Notes under the pieces: model-generated
Seen by the model: the letters and a program-made list of their open reading frames with translations, nothing else
Told to the model about the DNA's origin: nothing
Database searches by the model: none
Part shown: in pieces, positions 1 to 9,529 of the stretch
How the letters are laid out: each line of letters begins with the position of its first letter
How positions within the stretch are numbered: position 1 is the first letter of the stretch
From: Cytophagales bacterium
Lineage (GTDB): Bacteria; Bacteroidota; Bacteroidia; Cytophagales; Cyclobacteriaceae
Assembly (NCBI GenBank): GCA_033344775.1
Contig: JAWPMT010000001.1
Span: 930,001 to 994,000 of the forward strand
Length of the DNA stretch: 64,000 bases
Direction: 5' to 3'
Made by a program: the position numbers and the translations under genes

Positions 1-2
1 AA

Positions 3-170
3 AATCAACGTCTTACGACGGACCTTGGGGGCACTTTCAGTACCCAGCTCGTTGAGATCCAAAAAATACTGACCGCTGCCAAGATCAACCCATTCAGCTA
101 TGACGGGACTTTTAAAAACCCCGTGGAAGCCATTGAAGGATGGCTCAAACTAACACCACAAAAATCATAA
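3..170 (+). CDS. C-terminal end of an unidentified protein (5' end outside window)
   Basis: An open frame runs from the left edge to a TAA at 168-170 and encodes 55 residues ending in WLKLTPQKS. The other two forward frames are closed early by stops, so this is the likely coding frame. It lies 57 bp upstream of the tail-collar gene on the same strand and is probably part of the same transcription unit. The visible piece is mixed polar and hydrophobic, with no membrane segment and no motif I recognise. Its function cannot be inferred without the missing 5' part. Confidence 0.5.
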   Translation, partial: NQRLTTDLGGTFSTQLVEIQKILTAAKINPFSYDGTFKNPVEAIEGWLKLTPQKS

Positions 171-227
171 GAAATTGAAATCGCTTACAAATTATATCAT
201 TCCGAAACCCTCTAAATTTTTAAGACC

Positions 228-1931
228 ATGAGCTTGCAAAATGATTACACCAAAAGTTATCCGTTGGACGTACGGCTGCTCAATCAGGACCATGAAAGCG
301 TCTTATACATTTCCAATGACCCACAGAACGTAAGCATAACGATCACCAACGTTTCGGATGAAGCCATACAATTTAATTCACCTGAATCAAGCACATCTGC
401 CGATGACTTTCATCAAATTTTGGTCACATTTAAGCCCGATATCATTGACCCCACGAATGACATTACCGTAAGTTCTGACCACAGTTGGGCAATGGGTAAG
501 GCCAAGGTAGCCACTAATGGAAGTATCATAGTTGCTTTCCAATTGAGTGAAGTTTTGGTCTTACAACCCGCAGAACAAACCACCATTGCCCTGGCTAACT
601 TAAAAGCCAACGCAAGTTCCGGAGCTCGCGTAACGCAAGTTCAGGTCAACGTGGATGAGATCAGTTTCACTTCTGATACCAATAAACTGATCCCCTATAC
701 ACTTACTACGCAACTGAGCATCATTAACCAGCGAGGTAAAAAGAACATTCCACTTCATTTTGGATTTGCAGGATCCAATACGATATTGAATGATGGTGTA
801 TCGGCAAGTAAGCTAACGCTACAAATCACTAACATCGCTACGATCAATTCACTCAATCCTGACTTATCCGAAATCACATTCAATTGCGATAGCGAATCCA
901 ATAGTCAATCCTACTTCACGATCAGTTTCTTGGCTTCCGATGATAAGAATACGGAGAATGCCCTAGCCGATGCCAGCGATATATCAGGAATCATTGTAAC
1001 CGATCTTAATAAGTCGTGGAGCACGAATGAGGATGTTCAAGGGAGCAATGCAGATTGGATTTTGACTCCAAGTTCGGTATTACCTCCCATGAAAAGTGGG
1101 GAATCAATAGATCTTGACATCAGCAACATCATTAGCAGTGCGGGAACCGGCCTCACCTACATGAAAGTCAGTTACTTCAACATTCCAGGCTACTGGGATG
1201 GAGATGTAATGGTTCCTATTATGAAGCAACCTTTAGTAATGCGAAGCCTTCCATACGACTCGAGTGGAAATAAAGGAAGTGTTGTTGGCATTGGAATGAT
1301 GCCGAAAACGGAATCAACCGTAACTGTTGATGATAATCCCAGTAATACTGGAAATTTAATTGTGGAAGGAAACGTTCAGGTGAATGGAAGGATAGCGGAC
1401 ACTTCCGGAGGAACTGTACCAGCTGGTGCGATTATCATGTGGTCGGGACCATCCGATCAGATTCCCGATGGATGGGCGTTGTGTAATGGTGAAAATAAAA
1501 CACCAAATTTGACGGATCGTTTTGTTATGGGCTCTGGAACATATGTATCCCATGCCGAGGGTGGTAGGAATAAGATCACATTATCCGAAGACCAACTCCC
1601 GAAACATAAACATGACGTAACCATTCCTGAAAGTGGGGCTCATAAGCATCGACTGTATGTAGATTCAGGATCAGGTGGGAATTCGTCATATGATCCAATT
1701 GACTATAATATCCTAACTGTGGAACAATATGGAAAATACGAACCAGATCATCGTGCCATTGTTGACGCAGATATAAGCGCACATACACATGAGGTAGAAG
1801 AGAATTTCAAGGGTAGCAACGCAGAAATTGACATTACTCCTCCATTCTATACCCTCTGCTTTATCATCAAATTGGATAGTTTGACCGGTAAGATTCCCAC
1901 GTTTACGCCAACACCATCAACAGAAGCATAA
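228..1931 (+). CDS. Tail-fibre-like protein with C-terminal phage tail-collar domain
   Basis: This protein has 567 residues, no signal peptide and no membrane segment. Residues 1-390 are Thr/Ser/Asn-rich and look beta-structured, with no family I recognise. From about residue 400 the sequence has the features of a phage tail-collar domain: PAGAIIMWSG, then IPDGWALCNG, PNLTDRFVMGSG, the His-rich LPKHKHDV and AHTHEVEE, and a closing ITPPFYTLCFIIK. In phages and contractile particles this domain sits at the tip of tail fibres or short-tail proteins. The ATG at 228 has no strong Shine-Dalgarno sequence, as is usual in this phylum. The next gene begins 4 bp after the stop, so the two are probably co-transcribed. 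No capsid, sheath, tube or baseplate gene is visible, so the domain may serve a non-phage surface or particle role. The collar call is strong; the biological role is inference. Confidence 0.75.
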   Translation: MSLQNDYTKSYPLDVRLLNQDHESVLYISNDPQNVSITITNVSDEAIQFNSPESSTSADDFHQILVTFKPDIIDPTNDITVSSDHSWAMGKAKVATNGSIIVAFQLSEVLVLQPAEQTTIALANLKANASSGARVTQVQVNVDEISFTSDTNKLIPYTLTTQLSIINQRGKKNIPLHFGFAGSNTILNDGVSASKLTLQITNIATINSLNPDLSEITFNCDSESNSQSYFTISFLASDDKNTENALADASDISGIIVTDLNKSWSTNEDVQGSNADWILTPSSVLPPMKSGESIDLDISNIISSAGTGLTYMKVSYFNIPGYWDGDVMVPIMKQPLVMRSLPYDSSGNKGSVVGIGMMPKTESTVTVDDNPSNTGNLIVEGNVQVNGRIADTSGGTVPAGAIIMWSGPSDQIPDGWALCNGENKTPNLTDRFVMGSGTYVSHAEGGRNKITLSEDQLPKHKHDVTIPESGAHKHRLYVDSGSGGNSSYDPIDYNILTVEQYGKYEPDHRAIVDADISAHTHEVEENFKGSNAEIDITPPFYTLCFIIKLDSLTGKIPTFTPTPSTEA

Positions 1932-1935
1932 CGCC

Positions 1936-4900
1936 ATGTTATCCAATCTCATTAATATAATCAATGATGCAAGTGGAGATGGCACGCTGGTATTGGACAC
2001 CAATCTCGATCCAGCCTTGGAAAGCCTTCTTGCTCCCTTGGGATTAAACGCCATCACACTGGAAGAAGTGGCCGATGCTGATTCGGGTGATACACAACTT
2101 TTTCGTATCGAATTTGAAGCAGAATTGATCGGCCTGACCAACGGATTCAGCGCATTGGCTAGTCTTGCTGGTGGCAGTGAATCAGATCTAGAATTGCCTT
2201 CAGGCTTGAGTGGACTGGCTTCTTTCTATTTAGCTGCTTTGGAATTAGGTTTCAACTCGACTGATCAAAAGCTGAGTGTTATTACTTTCACAGTAGCTAC
2301 CATTGAACCCTGGAATACCCCCATTCCGGACTTTTCTATTCTGGGGATCAATACTACCTGGACCTACACTTTTAATTCGGAAGGCAACAGCATTGAGGGA
2401 GAAGTAACCGGAGCCCTGCAAATCGGCTATGAAAGTGCAGCTGTGTATCTGGATGTCAGTGCTTACATGCCAGACTTCAATATAACTGCCCAGTTATCTG
2501 AAGGCGATTCGATCGAAGTAAAAGACCTGCTGAATTACTATTTCGGTAATACGGTCACTTTCGATACCAATATGTCGATCGACCAATGTATTGTATACGC
2601 TTATCCCTCAGAGCAGACCTATACCCTTTCCGCAGCCTTTGCAGATGTTTGGAACATCGAAACCGATAGTGCATCCTTTGGACTCGATCCGGTCAACGTG
2701 GACATGGCGTATGACAATACGGCACTTACACTCAACCTGGGGGCGGGCTTCAACTTGCAATTGACTACTGATGACGGAGGTGAAACAGTCTTGGCATTTG
2801 AAGTTTCTGCACAAAAAGCACCGGAAGGTCAGGGTTGGCAATTCGATGGTAATCAAACTGAAGCTTCAAGTGTCAGTATCGGCACCTTGATCAGCTACAT
2901 TGCCAATCAGTTTGGAGTAGATAGCTCAGTTCCTGAAATTATCAATGACCTGACAATCAGTAATTTGGGATTCAGTTTCAATACGCTGAGTAAGGATTTC
3001 ACCTTTAGCGGAGAACTGGATTTCCCCATTACTGATACTACTAGCGTAGCACTCATTTTGGACATTGCGCTTGGCCAGGCCCAGGATGGCACTTACAACA
3101 AAACGTTCACTGGTCAAATCACCATAGGAAGCGGTGACGGTGCGCTTGTTTTTGACATCACGCTTGATCAATCTGACTCGGGTTCCATACTCCTTGGCAC
3201 CTACTTAGATGCGACTGGAAAAAGTATCAGCCTTAGTGATCTATTGAGCAGCATGATGGACATTTCCATTCCAGACGTGCTTACCTTCGCGATCAACAAC
3301 GCCCTATACCTTTACGATAAGCCTACAAATGAAACAGCCCGGCAATTGTTTGTGGCGCAGATGGGCAATGGGCTGGATTTATCGACGATTCCAGTACTGG
3401 GAGAAACAATTGGAAGCAATCCCATCAAACTGGACTATCAGTTTCTTATCCCTTCCGGCACCTTCGAAACCGATGACCTGAGCAATTACAACACCATGCT
3501 CCCTGAAGGGTTTCCCGCTTTGCCGACGGAAAATACCTTATCGGGGATCACCATCAACATCACACTCTTGATCGGGGATAAAACCATTCCCTTAAGCCTG
3601 CCTATTTCAACGAGAAGTACTGATGATAGCACTACTTCTGGTACGGAGGATTCTACTGACAACAACACTGAAAACTCCACACCAATTGTTGCCGATGATG
3701 CAATTTCCGAAACCGAAGGAGGAACTGAAAGTGGTACCTGGTTTGACATCCAAAAGCAACTGGGACCGGTCTATTTTGATAAAATCGGACTGAACTTCTC
3801 CGATAGTAAACTCTGGTTTCTGATAGAAGCCTCACTTACGGCCGCTGGGCTCACGATTTCACTGGATGGCTTGGCCATTGGATCACCCCTCACTTCTTTT
3901 GATCCAACTTTCAGTCTTTCAGGCATTGGCATTGATTATTCAAGTGGATCAACAAACATCGGAGGTTCATTCCTGGCCACGCAAGATGCAGATGGCAATG
4001 ATATCTACAGTGGAACTGCAACGATCACTGCTTCATCCATCAACATATCCGCTTTGGGCTCTTATGGTAGCGTTGATGGTGCCTCTTCCCTCTTCATCTA
4101 CGCTACGGTCAATAAAGCGTTGGGCGGACCTTCGTTCTTTTATGTCACAGGAGTTGCAGCAGCTTTTGGGTACAATCGTGAACTCATCATGCCGGCCATC
4201 GAAGAAGTCAACGAGTTTCCATTGGTCACCACGGCCATGGCAGGAGAAGCCATGCCTGAACCTGGCAATGAGCAAACCTTCTTGACCGATGCATTGAATG
4301 CGCTCAACGCATATATCCCACCGTCGGAAGGGCAATACTTTCTTGCCGCAGGAGTGGCATTCACCACCTACAACATGCTCGATTCTTTTGCCTTGCTTGC
4401 TGTTTCCTTCGGCAATAAGTTTCGGATCGACATTGTGGGCTTATCCAACATGGTGCTGCCATCAAATAGCAAGGATTTCATCCTGGCAGAGATGCAATTG
4501 GCCTTAACTGCCTCGTTCGTTCCTGACGATGGTATTTTACAAGTCACTGCACAACTCACCGATGGCTCTTATTTCCTTTCGCCCGATTGTCAACTCAGTG
4601 GAGGTTTTGCTTTCTACAGCTGGTTCAGTGGAGATTATGAAGGGGACTTTGTGCTTACCATTGGGGGCTATCACCCGGATTTCAACGTTCCCAGTCACTA
4701 TCCTACCGTCCCCAGACTCGGATTTGACTGGCAGGTGGATGACAGCATTAACTTAAGTGGAGATGCGTATTTTGCACTATGTGCCCACGCCTTTATGGTC
4801 GGTGGCTCTTTCAGTGCTGTTTACGCTTCGGGTTCGTTTGAAGCCTCCTTCAATTTAGGGGCTGACTTTTTGATTTCCTGGCAGCCCTACTATTATTCCG

Positions 4901-5847
4901 CATCATTCTATTGTTCACTGGGATGTGATTACACCTACGAACTGTTCGGCACTCATTCCATCTCTATCGAGCTTGGCGCTGATTTGGCAGTGGCAGGGCC
5001 TGATTTCGGAGGAAGCGCCTCTGTTAAGATCCTGATTTTTACCATCAAGATTAAATTCGGTGATCAGGGCAACGATGAGCCGAATCCGATTTCTTACAGT
5101 GAATTTAAGAGTGGTTTCTTACCTGCCAGCAGTGATGATAGTAGCGAAAGCGAAGTGGGTTCGATCAATTTTACTGCCGGGGTAATCGGGCAAACATCAG
5201 GTGACATAGTCATGGACATTGTCAATCCAAAGGATCTGGTGATTGCGACGGATTCAGTCATTCCAGCCAAATCCATGAAGGCCAAAGCAGCTACTGCCCC
5301 AGATAATGACCGCATCAGTAATGGCGAAATCGAAATTTCTCTCGATGATTGTGACACGGACTTTGGGGTAGCACCTATGGATCTGGATGATTCCGGAATC
5401 GAGGCAAGTGAGATCACTGTAACAGTTACCAGAGAAGGACTTGACGTTGGAGAAGATTTTGGTTATACGCCAATCACGAAGAAAATGCCAACTGCAGTCT
5501 GGGGTACTGAAATCAGTGCAGACATCAATGGTGATCGATATGTTGAAAATGCCGTAACAGGTGTTCAATTGATCCCGCAGGTCACTACTAAACCAGGACA
5601 AACCCAGCCCATTGATGCGGCTAATCTGGCTTATGACATAACACCTGTTGCTGATGCGTTCCAGTGGGAAACCTATAATTCTGAAAGCCCTCAAACGGAA
5701 AGAGGTGGTAAATCAATCGTAAGTGAATCGATCGGGAACCCTGATCTAAGGTCGAAACTACTGGAAAGAATGGGTATGAGTAACATGACTATTGACGTAA
5801 GTAATAAAGTCGCAGATGAATTACTTTATGAACCTACGGTGTATTAA
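1936..5847 (+). CDS. Very large beta-rich protein resembling DUF6603 proteins
   Basis: This protein has 1303 residues, no signal peptide and no clear membrane helices. It is built from recurring short amphipathic beta-type stretches such as DLTISNLGFSFNT, SLDGLAIGSPLTSFDP and FYVTGVAAAFGYNR. From memory this layout resembles the large uncharacterised bacterial and fungal proteins that carry DUF6603, in which strand-rich repeats, a Gly-rich middle and a late Tyr/Phe-rich region follow one another. A Ser/Thr/Glu-rich linker lies around residues 555-600. The acidic, strand-rich composition suggests a long rigid or barrel-like scaffold. It starts 4 bp after the tail-collar gene and is followed 35 bp later by another large unknown protein, so the three were probably selected as a unit. 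The molecular function is unknown. The family name is a recollection that a profile search should confirm. Confidence 0.6.
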   Translation: MLSNLINIINDASGDGTLVLDTNLDPALESLLAPLGLNAITLEEVADADSGDTQLFRIEFEAELIGLTNGFSALASLAGGSESDLELPSGLSGLASFYLAALELGFNSTDQKLSVITFTVATIEPWNTPIPDFSILGINTTWTYTFNSEGNSIEGEVTGALQIGYESAAVYLDVSAYMPDFNITAQLSEGDSIEVKDLLNYYFGNTVTFDTNMSIDQCIVYAYPSEQTYTLSAAFADVWNIETDSASFGLDPVNVDMAYDNTALTLNLGAGFNLQLTTDDGGETVLAFEVSAQKAPEGQGWQFDGNQTEASSVSIGTLISYIANQFGVDSSVPEIINDLTISNLGFSFNTLSKDFTFSGELDFPITDTTSVALILDIALGQAQDGTYNKTFTGQITIGSGDGALVFDITLDQSDSGSILLGTYLDATGKSISLSDLLSSMMDISIPDVLTFAINNALYLYDKPTNETARQLFVAQMGNGLDLSTIPVLGETIGSNPIKLDYQFLIPSGTFETDDLSNYNTMLPEGFPALPTENTLSGITINITLLIGDKTIPLSLPISTRSTDDSTTSGTEDSTDNNTENSTPIVADDAISETEGGTESGTWFDIQKQLGPVYFDKIGLNFSDSKLWFLIEASLTAAGLTISLDGLAIGSPLTSFDPTFSLSGIGIDYSSGSTNIGGSFLATQDADGNDIYSGTATITASSINISALGSYGSVDGASSLFIYATVNKALGGPSFFYVTGVAAAFGYNRELIMPAIEEVNEFPLVTTAMAGEAMPEPGNEQTFLTDALNALNAYIPPSEGQYFLAAGVAFTTYNMLDSFALLAVSFGNKFRIDIVGLSNMVLPSNSKDFILAEMQLALTASFVPDDGILQVTAQLTDGSYFLSPDCQLSGGFAFYSWFSGDYEGDFVLTIGGYHPDFNVPSHYPTVPRLGFDWQVDDSINLSGDAYFALCAHAFMVGGSFSAVYASGSFEASFNLGADFLISWQPYYYSASFYCSLGCDYTYELFGTHSISIELGADLAVAGPDFGGSASVKILIFTIKIKFGDQGNDEPNPISYSEFKSGFLPASSDDSSESEVGSINFTAGVIGQTSGDIVMDIVNPKDLVIATDSVIPAKSMKAKAATAPDNDRISNGEIEISLDDCDTDFGVAPMDLDDSGIEASEITVTVTREGLDVGEDFGYTPITKKMPTAVWGTEISADINGDRYVENAVTGVQLIPQVTTKPGQTQPIDAANLAYDITPVADAFQWETYNSESPQTERGGKSIVSESIGNPDLRSKLLERMGMSNMTIDVSNKVADELLYEPTVY

Positions 5848-5882
5848 AAAAATGACTTTTTGAAGGCAAAAAGAAACTGAAC

Positions 5883-7985
5883 ATGGCTGACAGTAACAAG
5901 CAAATAAAGTTCATCGAAAATCACCTACCTCCTCTGAAAGACGGGGATTATTCGATCGAGGTAAAACAAATTTTTCAGGTGGATGGTGAAGAGGAAGAAA
6001 CCTATATCGCGAGCAAAGACTTCTTTGTTGCCGGTGAACGCTTTACGATCAATCCACAGGAAATCCTTGCCATTTATCCACCTTCCAACGCACAGAGCAA
6101 CTATTCCCTGCAGCCACCTTACATGGCGATCAATCGGAATACCCTACCCTGGGAACGAAATGTGGAACCCACCGATGACACGACTCCATGGTTAGGCCTA
6201 TTGTGCTTTACCGAAGATGAATTACGGAATATTACGGCCTCTACGGTAACCTTTGCTGACGTCAAAAACCCATCCGAAGGCTCAGAACCTTCATTTCCGG
6301 GATTGGAAGAAGAAGGCAGCACCAGTGATGATCAGCTCGTTCAAGTGATCGATGTGCCTGTTTGTATACTTGAGCCCCTCCTCAATAATGCAGAAGGATT
6401 GTCGCTGTTAGGTTCTGCTCGTAGCTCCAATAATGTAGAAAGGTCTTATTTGATGAGCAACCGGTTACCTGTCGATGGAAAGCAGCACACGGTCTATTTG
6501 GTGAGCTTTGAATCCAGATTCGAGGATGGAAGTTTTGCCATGGGAGATGCAGAAAATGTGCGTTTGGTCACTTTGTATTCTTGGAGTTTTACCAGTACGA
6601 TCACTTATAAAGTTTCGGCTGGAATTCTAGCAGAATTCTCTGATGAGATTTCAGACCTATTGTCCTCAATTGTGGGACAGGTCTACACTTCCACTGATGC
6701 GTTTGAAGAGGTATTAGCAGACTTGTTAAAGGACCAGTTTGAGGATAATAAAGACAAGCTGTTAGAAGCATTTAATTACGGAAATTACGTTACTACCCTT
6801 AAACATGCAGACAGATCACCCTCTAATTTCCGTCTACCTCCTATACCCCAAATTGAAGAGGAGGACAATGAAGAACAGCAATTAGCAGAGCAGCAAATAG
6901 AAGCACTTCTGGCGAAAGGTTATACAACCATTCCCCATAAACTGCGAGAAGGAAGTCAATCCGCGGCGTTCTATCATGGGCCTTTTATTCCTTTCAAAAG
7001 CTCAGATACCGCACTGACTTATCCAATTATGGCATCTGATCAGGTCTTGTCGTATCGCAAGGACTTTGGGATGTTTGACATTGCTTATTCCTCCGCCTGG
7101 GAAATGGGCCGCTTGATCACGCTGGAACAAACAGACATTGCTAACGCCCTGTACCAATGGAAACGGAGCCACACGCACCAACAAAAGGGGCAACAACAAG
7201 TCATAGACGAAGGTACAGACCACTTACCTGGTGCACTAACAGCTACTTCGGAGGCACCTCCGATCCCACAAAATGTATCGAACTGGTTCGAGCAATTGAA
7301 GGTTCTTCAAAATGTGCCCTTCTCTTATCTTGTCCCAGATGAAAAGATGTTGCCCGTGGAATCCATTAGGTTTTTCTACATTGATAACAATTGGCTAGAT
7401 GCCCTACTGGATGGTGCCTTAAGCATCGGTAGAACAACCACTGATGATCATAAAAACGATCAGGAAATCTCCAGCTTGATCAATAACGTCGAGCAGACTG
7501 TCCGTTCAGGGGTATTGATCCGATCTTCGGTGGTAGCAGCGTGGACCGATATGCAGATCAATGGTTTCAGTACTGTCCCTGATAATGAGGAAGCTCCAAT
7601 TGATAGCTCGAATGAATTGCCGCTTTTGAGAATGGAACGGCTATCGCCAAACATCATGCTTTGTCTATTTGAAGGAAACGTGGCTACCATCGACATCCAT
7701 GGAAAACCTGAAGCGCCACATTACGGTGTTGAGAAAAATGATCAAAATGGGTATGAAAAAACATTGAAGGATCAGGAGGGCATAGAAGATGAACAGTACG
7801 TCGTTGAAGTCCCCATCAACGATAACAACCTAATTGATTTGGAAGCCTTCAAAAACAATATTTCCAGCTATTATGAAAGTCAAAACAAAAGCTTTCTCTG
7901 GAGTGACAATCCCACCTCAGCTGAGTTTTCTGTTCAGATGCTGGAAGGCGGTGAAAAGATCCGTTTTATGATCCAAAATGAATGA
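5883..7985 (+). CDS. Large protein of unknown family in the tail-collar/DUF6603-like cluster
   Basis: This protein has 700 acidic residues, no signal peptide and no membrane helix. Residues 1-100 look like a beta-domain (LKDGDYSIEVKQIF, then FFVAGERFTI), followed by a segment rich in WERNV, TPWLGLLCF. Around residues 320-345 there is a strongly acidic Glu/Gln stretch. The part around 490-520 contains VESIRFFYIDNNWLDALLDG, which looks like a conserved core. I do not recognise a named family. It follows the 1303-residue gene by 35 bp in the same direction. Lack of a secretion signal in all three large neighbours fits an intracellularly assembled complex or particle rather than separately secreted proteins. 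That interpretation is inference. Confidence 0.65.
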   Translation: MADSNKQIKFIENHLPPLKDGDYSIEVKQIFQVDGEEEETYIASKDFFVAGERFTINPQEILAIYPPSNAQSNYSLQPPYMAINRNTLPWERNVEPTDDTTPWLGLLCFTEDELRNITASTVTFADVKNPSEGSEPSFPGLEEEGSTSDDQLVQVIDVPVCILEPLLNNAEGLSLLGSARSSNNVERSYLMSNRLPVDGKQHTVYLVSFESRFEDGSFAMGDAENVRLVTLYSWSFTSTITYKVSAGILAEFSDEISDLLSSIVGQVYTSTDAFEEVLADLLKDQFEDNKDKLLEAFNYGNYVTTLKHADRSPSNFRLPPIPQIEEEDNEEQQLAEQQIEALLAKGYTTIPHKLREGSQSAAFYHGPFIPFKSSDTALTYPIMASDQVLSYRKDFGMFDIAYSSAWEMGRLITLEQTDIANALYQWKRSHTHQQKGQQQVIDEGTDHLPGALTATSEAPPIPQNVSNWFEQLKVLQNVPFSYLVPDEKMLPVESIRFFYIDNNWLDALLDGALSIGRTTTDDHKNDQEISSLINNVEQTVRSGVLIRSSVVAAWTDMQINGFSTVPDNEEAPIDSSNELPLLRMERLSPNIMLCLFEGNVATIDIHGKPEAPHYGVEKNDQNGYEKTLKDQEGIEDEQYVVEVPINDNNLIDLEAFKNNISSYYESQNKSFLWSDNPTSAEFSVQMLEGGEKIRFMIQNE

Positions 7986-8096
7986 ATGCAACCTCTTCAA
8001 ATTGACTTAAATGCTCCAGATATCGTTTCAGTTCAATCAATAAAATCGATCCCAGGTAGTGAAACAAAAGTCATAGCAGATGAATTCCTTGATTAG
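7986..8096 (+). CDS. Short ORF directly abutting the cluster; small gene or truncated remnant
   Basis: An ATG at 7986 immediately follows the TGA of the 700-residue gene. It opens a 36-codon frame beginning MQPLQIDLNAPDIVS and ending at a TAG at 8094-8096. The tight stop-start junction is what one expects of a translationally coupled next gene. The last 19 codons lie antisense to the end of the SRPBCC gene, so either this is a very small protein or it is the first part of a longer gene lost at a rearrangement boundary. The composition is plausible for a real protein start, but length alone cannot prove coding. Confidence 0.3.
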   Translation: MQPLQIDLNAPDIVSVQSIKSIPGSETKVIADEFLD

Positions 8097-8438
8097 TCCT
8101 TCGTGCCGAAAATGAAGTGATGTGTTCGCTTCATCTATTGATTTCAGGTTCCAATGCAAATGAGTGCCTACCCACTCTTTTTGCACTCCTTCCAGCCCTT
8201 CGATGATTTGGTTGGCATCTGTACATTTCCAGGTCACTTCTTTCGGTGAATTGTATGTCACCACTTCGAATTGATACCAGGGCTCGCTCCAGGACACTTT
8301 AAAGGTTATTCCAATCCGATCCGTCAGTCGATCCTGCTTCCCCCACCAATCTCCAATTCCTGTGGTTAGTGATTCGAAGGCTTTTTCGATGCTACAATTT
8401 AAGACTACATTTTGTTGATAATCAGATTGACGGTCCAT
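8037..8438 (-). CDS. SRPBCC (START/AHSA1-like) family protein
   Basis: A 133-residue protein if translation begins at the ATG at 8438. A longer frame reaches 8528 but would overlap the divergent AraC gene, so the shorter start is preferred. The order of elements is that of the helix-grip fold: an initial strand after DYQQNVVLNCSIEKAF, the Trp-Trp at IGDWWGK, central strands with WYQFEVVTY and KEVTWKC, and a C-terminal helix ending in WDRFY. Members of this superfamily bind hydrophobic ligands or act in stress responses, but the ligand cannot be read from sequence. The gene is divergent from an AraC-type regulator, which may control it. Confidence 0.7.
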   Translation of the reverse strand: MDRQSDYQQNVVLNCSIEKAFESLTTGIGDWWGKQDRLTDRIGITFKVSWSEPWYQFEVVTYNSPKEVTWKCTDANQIIEGLEGVQKEWVGTHLHWNLKSIDEANTSLHFRHEGLIKEFICYDFCFTTWDRFY

Positions 8439-8505
8439 TTCTACTTTTGCTATTTCCAGTAATTTAGACCTTGTTTCTATCTTCTCAGACCTAACTCTAA
8501 TCAAT

Positions 8506-9438
8506 TTGAAAGCACATCTCAATATCAATCATAACATTCTTGAACAATTTGGTGAGCAACTGCAATTAAAGCCTTCAAATGGCGAATTATTCCTTGATGG
8601 TCCTATCGGCAAGGGCAAGATTAATCTCGTCACTCTACCGAACAGAATTGAGCGTTATCACTTTGATTTTATACTGAATCGACCATTTGAGATGTCTTCT
8701 ACAAATCCCGAATCAAGTGAATGGCTCTTGATCAATATCAACCTTTCTGAAACTCAAATCAGTAAAACAGTCAATAATCAGGAAGTAAATATTCAAAAAT
8801 ACCTGCCAAGTGGCATGTTGTTTTACAGCCCCAAGACGTCAGTTTCCAGTGTGGCACCTCCAGAAACACCTTTTAGCATTGTCTTGATCAGATTCCATCG
8901 ATCGTTGTTAGACCTCTACCCTGCACTTTCTCTCAATCAGCTGCTCTCCAACCAGGCAACAATCATCTATGAAGACCTGGATTATCATTCAGAGCATCTG
9001 TTGAAAAAAAGCATTGAGGACAGCAGCCCCCTGCTGATACATGCCTATATTTTAGAGTTTATGGGTCTTTTTTTTAATAAATTATCCAATCGGGAAAAAA
9101 CATCGAATATTGAAAACCTTCACCCCGATGATGTAAAATATCTTTTTACAGCTGCTGCCTATTTACGGAACCCCTTTGCCAAAAAATCACCACAAGTAGA
9201 GGAACTAGCGAAAGTTGCTGGAATGGGGATTACCAAGTTCAATAACTCCTTTAAGCAAGTTTTTGGTACAACACCTTTGCAATACAACCTTAAAATAAAA
9301 ATGGAGTACGCCAAAGAGCAACTGGTAAGAAAACATAGTTCACCATCAGAAGTTAGCTATGAACTCGGCTATTCTCACCCATCAAAATTTACAATAGCCT
9401 TTAAAAAGCAGTTTGGAATTCTTCCAAGCGAACTTTGA
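8506..9438 (+). CDS. AraC-family transcriptional regulator
   Basis: This protein has 310 residues. The C-terminal part, from about residue 205, carries the double helix-turn-helix of AraC proteins: VEELAKVAGMGITKFNNSFK and, later, VSYELGYSHPSKFTIAFKKQFG. The N-terminal 190 residues are probably a ligand-sensing or dimerisation domain, without a motif I can assign. The start is a TTG at 8506, since no ATG is available before residue 63 and the N-terminal sequence looks protein-like. It diverges from the SRPBCC gene and lies 91 bp upstream of an SDR epimerase gene, both of which are candidate targets. The effector is unknown. Confidence 0.85.
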   Translation: MKAHLNINHNILEQFGEQLQLKPSNGELFLDGPIGKGKINLVTLPNRIERYHFDFILNRPFEMSSTNPESSEWLLININLSETQISKTVNNQEVNIQKYLPSGMLFYSPKTSVSSVAPPETPFSIVLIRFHRSLLDLYPALSLNQLLSNQATIIYEDLDYHSEHLLKKSIEDSSPLLIHAYILEFMGLFFNKLSNREKTSNIENLHPDDVKYLFTAAAYLRNPFAKKSPQVEELAKVAGMGITKFNNSFKQVFGTTPLQYNLKIKMEYAKEQLVRKHSSPSEVSYELGYSHPSKFTIAFKKQFGILPSEL

Positions 9439-9498
9439 TTTCGTTGTTTAAGGACAAAAAGTCAACATTTAGAGATAACACCTCGCTCATGGCATTAC

Positions 9499-9528
9499 AG
9501 AGTTTTGTATAGAACTAAATACAACTCT
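9499..9528 (+). promoter_or_regulatory. Imperfect inverted repeat just upstream of the epimerase start
   Basis: AGAGTTTTGTAT at 9499-9510 pairs with ATACAACTCT at 9519-9528 with one bulged T, around an 8-nt centre. It ends one base before the ATG at 9530. It could be a repressor operator or an mRNA hairpin that limits translation. Which one cannot be told from sequence. Confidence 0.4.
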
Positions 9529-9529
9529 C

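Noticed and set aside
413-610. Antisense reading frames within the tail-collar and DUF6603-like genes
   Set aside because: They overlap clear coding sequence in the opposite strand and have no recognisable domain or start context.
1400-1931. A prophage remnant around the tail-collar domain
   Set aside because: No integrase, capsid, terminase, lysis or attachment-site repeat is visible, so the domain alone does not support a prophage.
3866-4285. A 139-residue plus-strand frame inside the 1303-residue gene
   Set aside because: It is in another frame of a strongly coding region, and its Ser/Arg/Trp-rich composition is that of a shadow frame.
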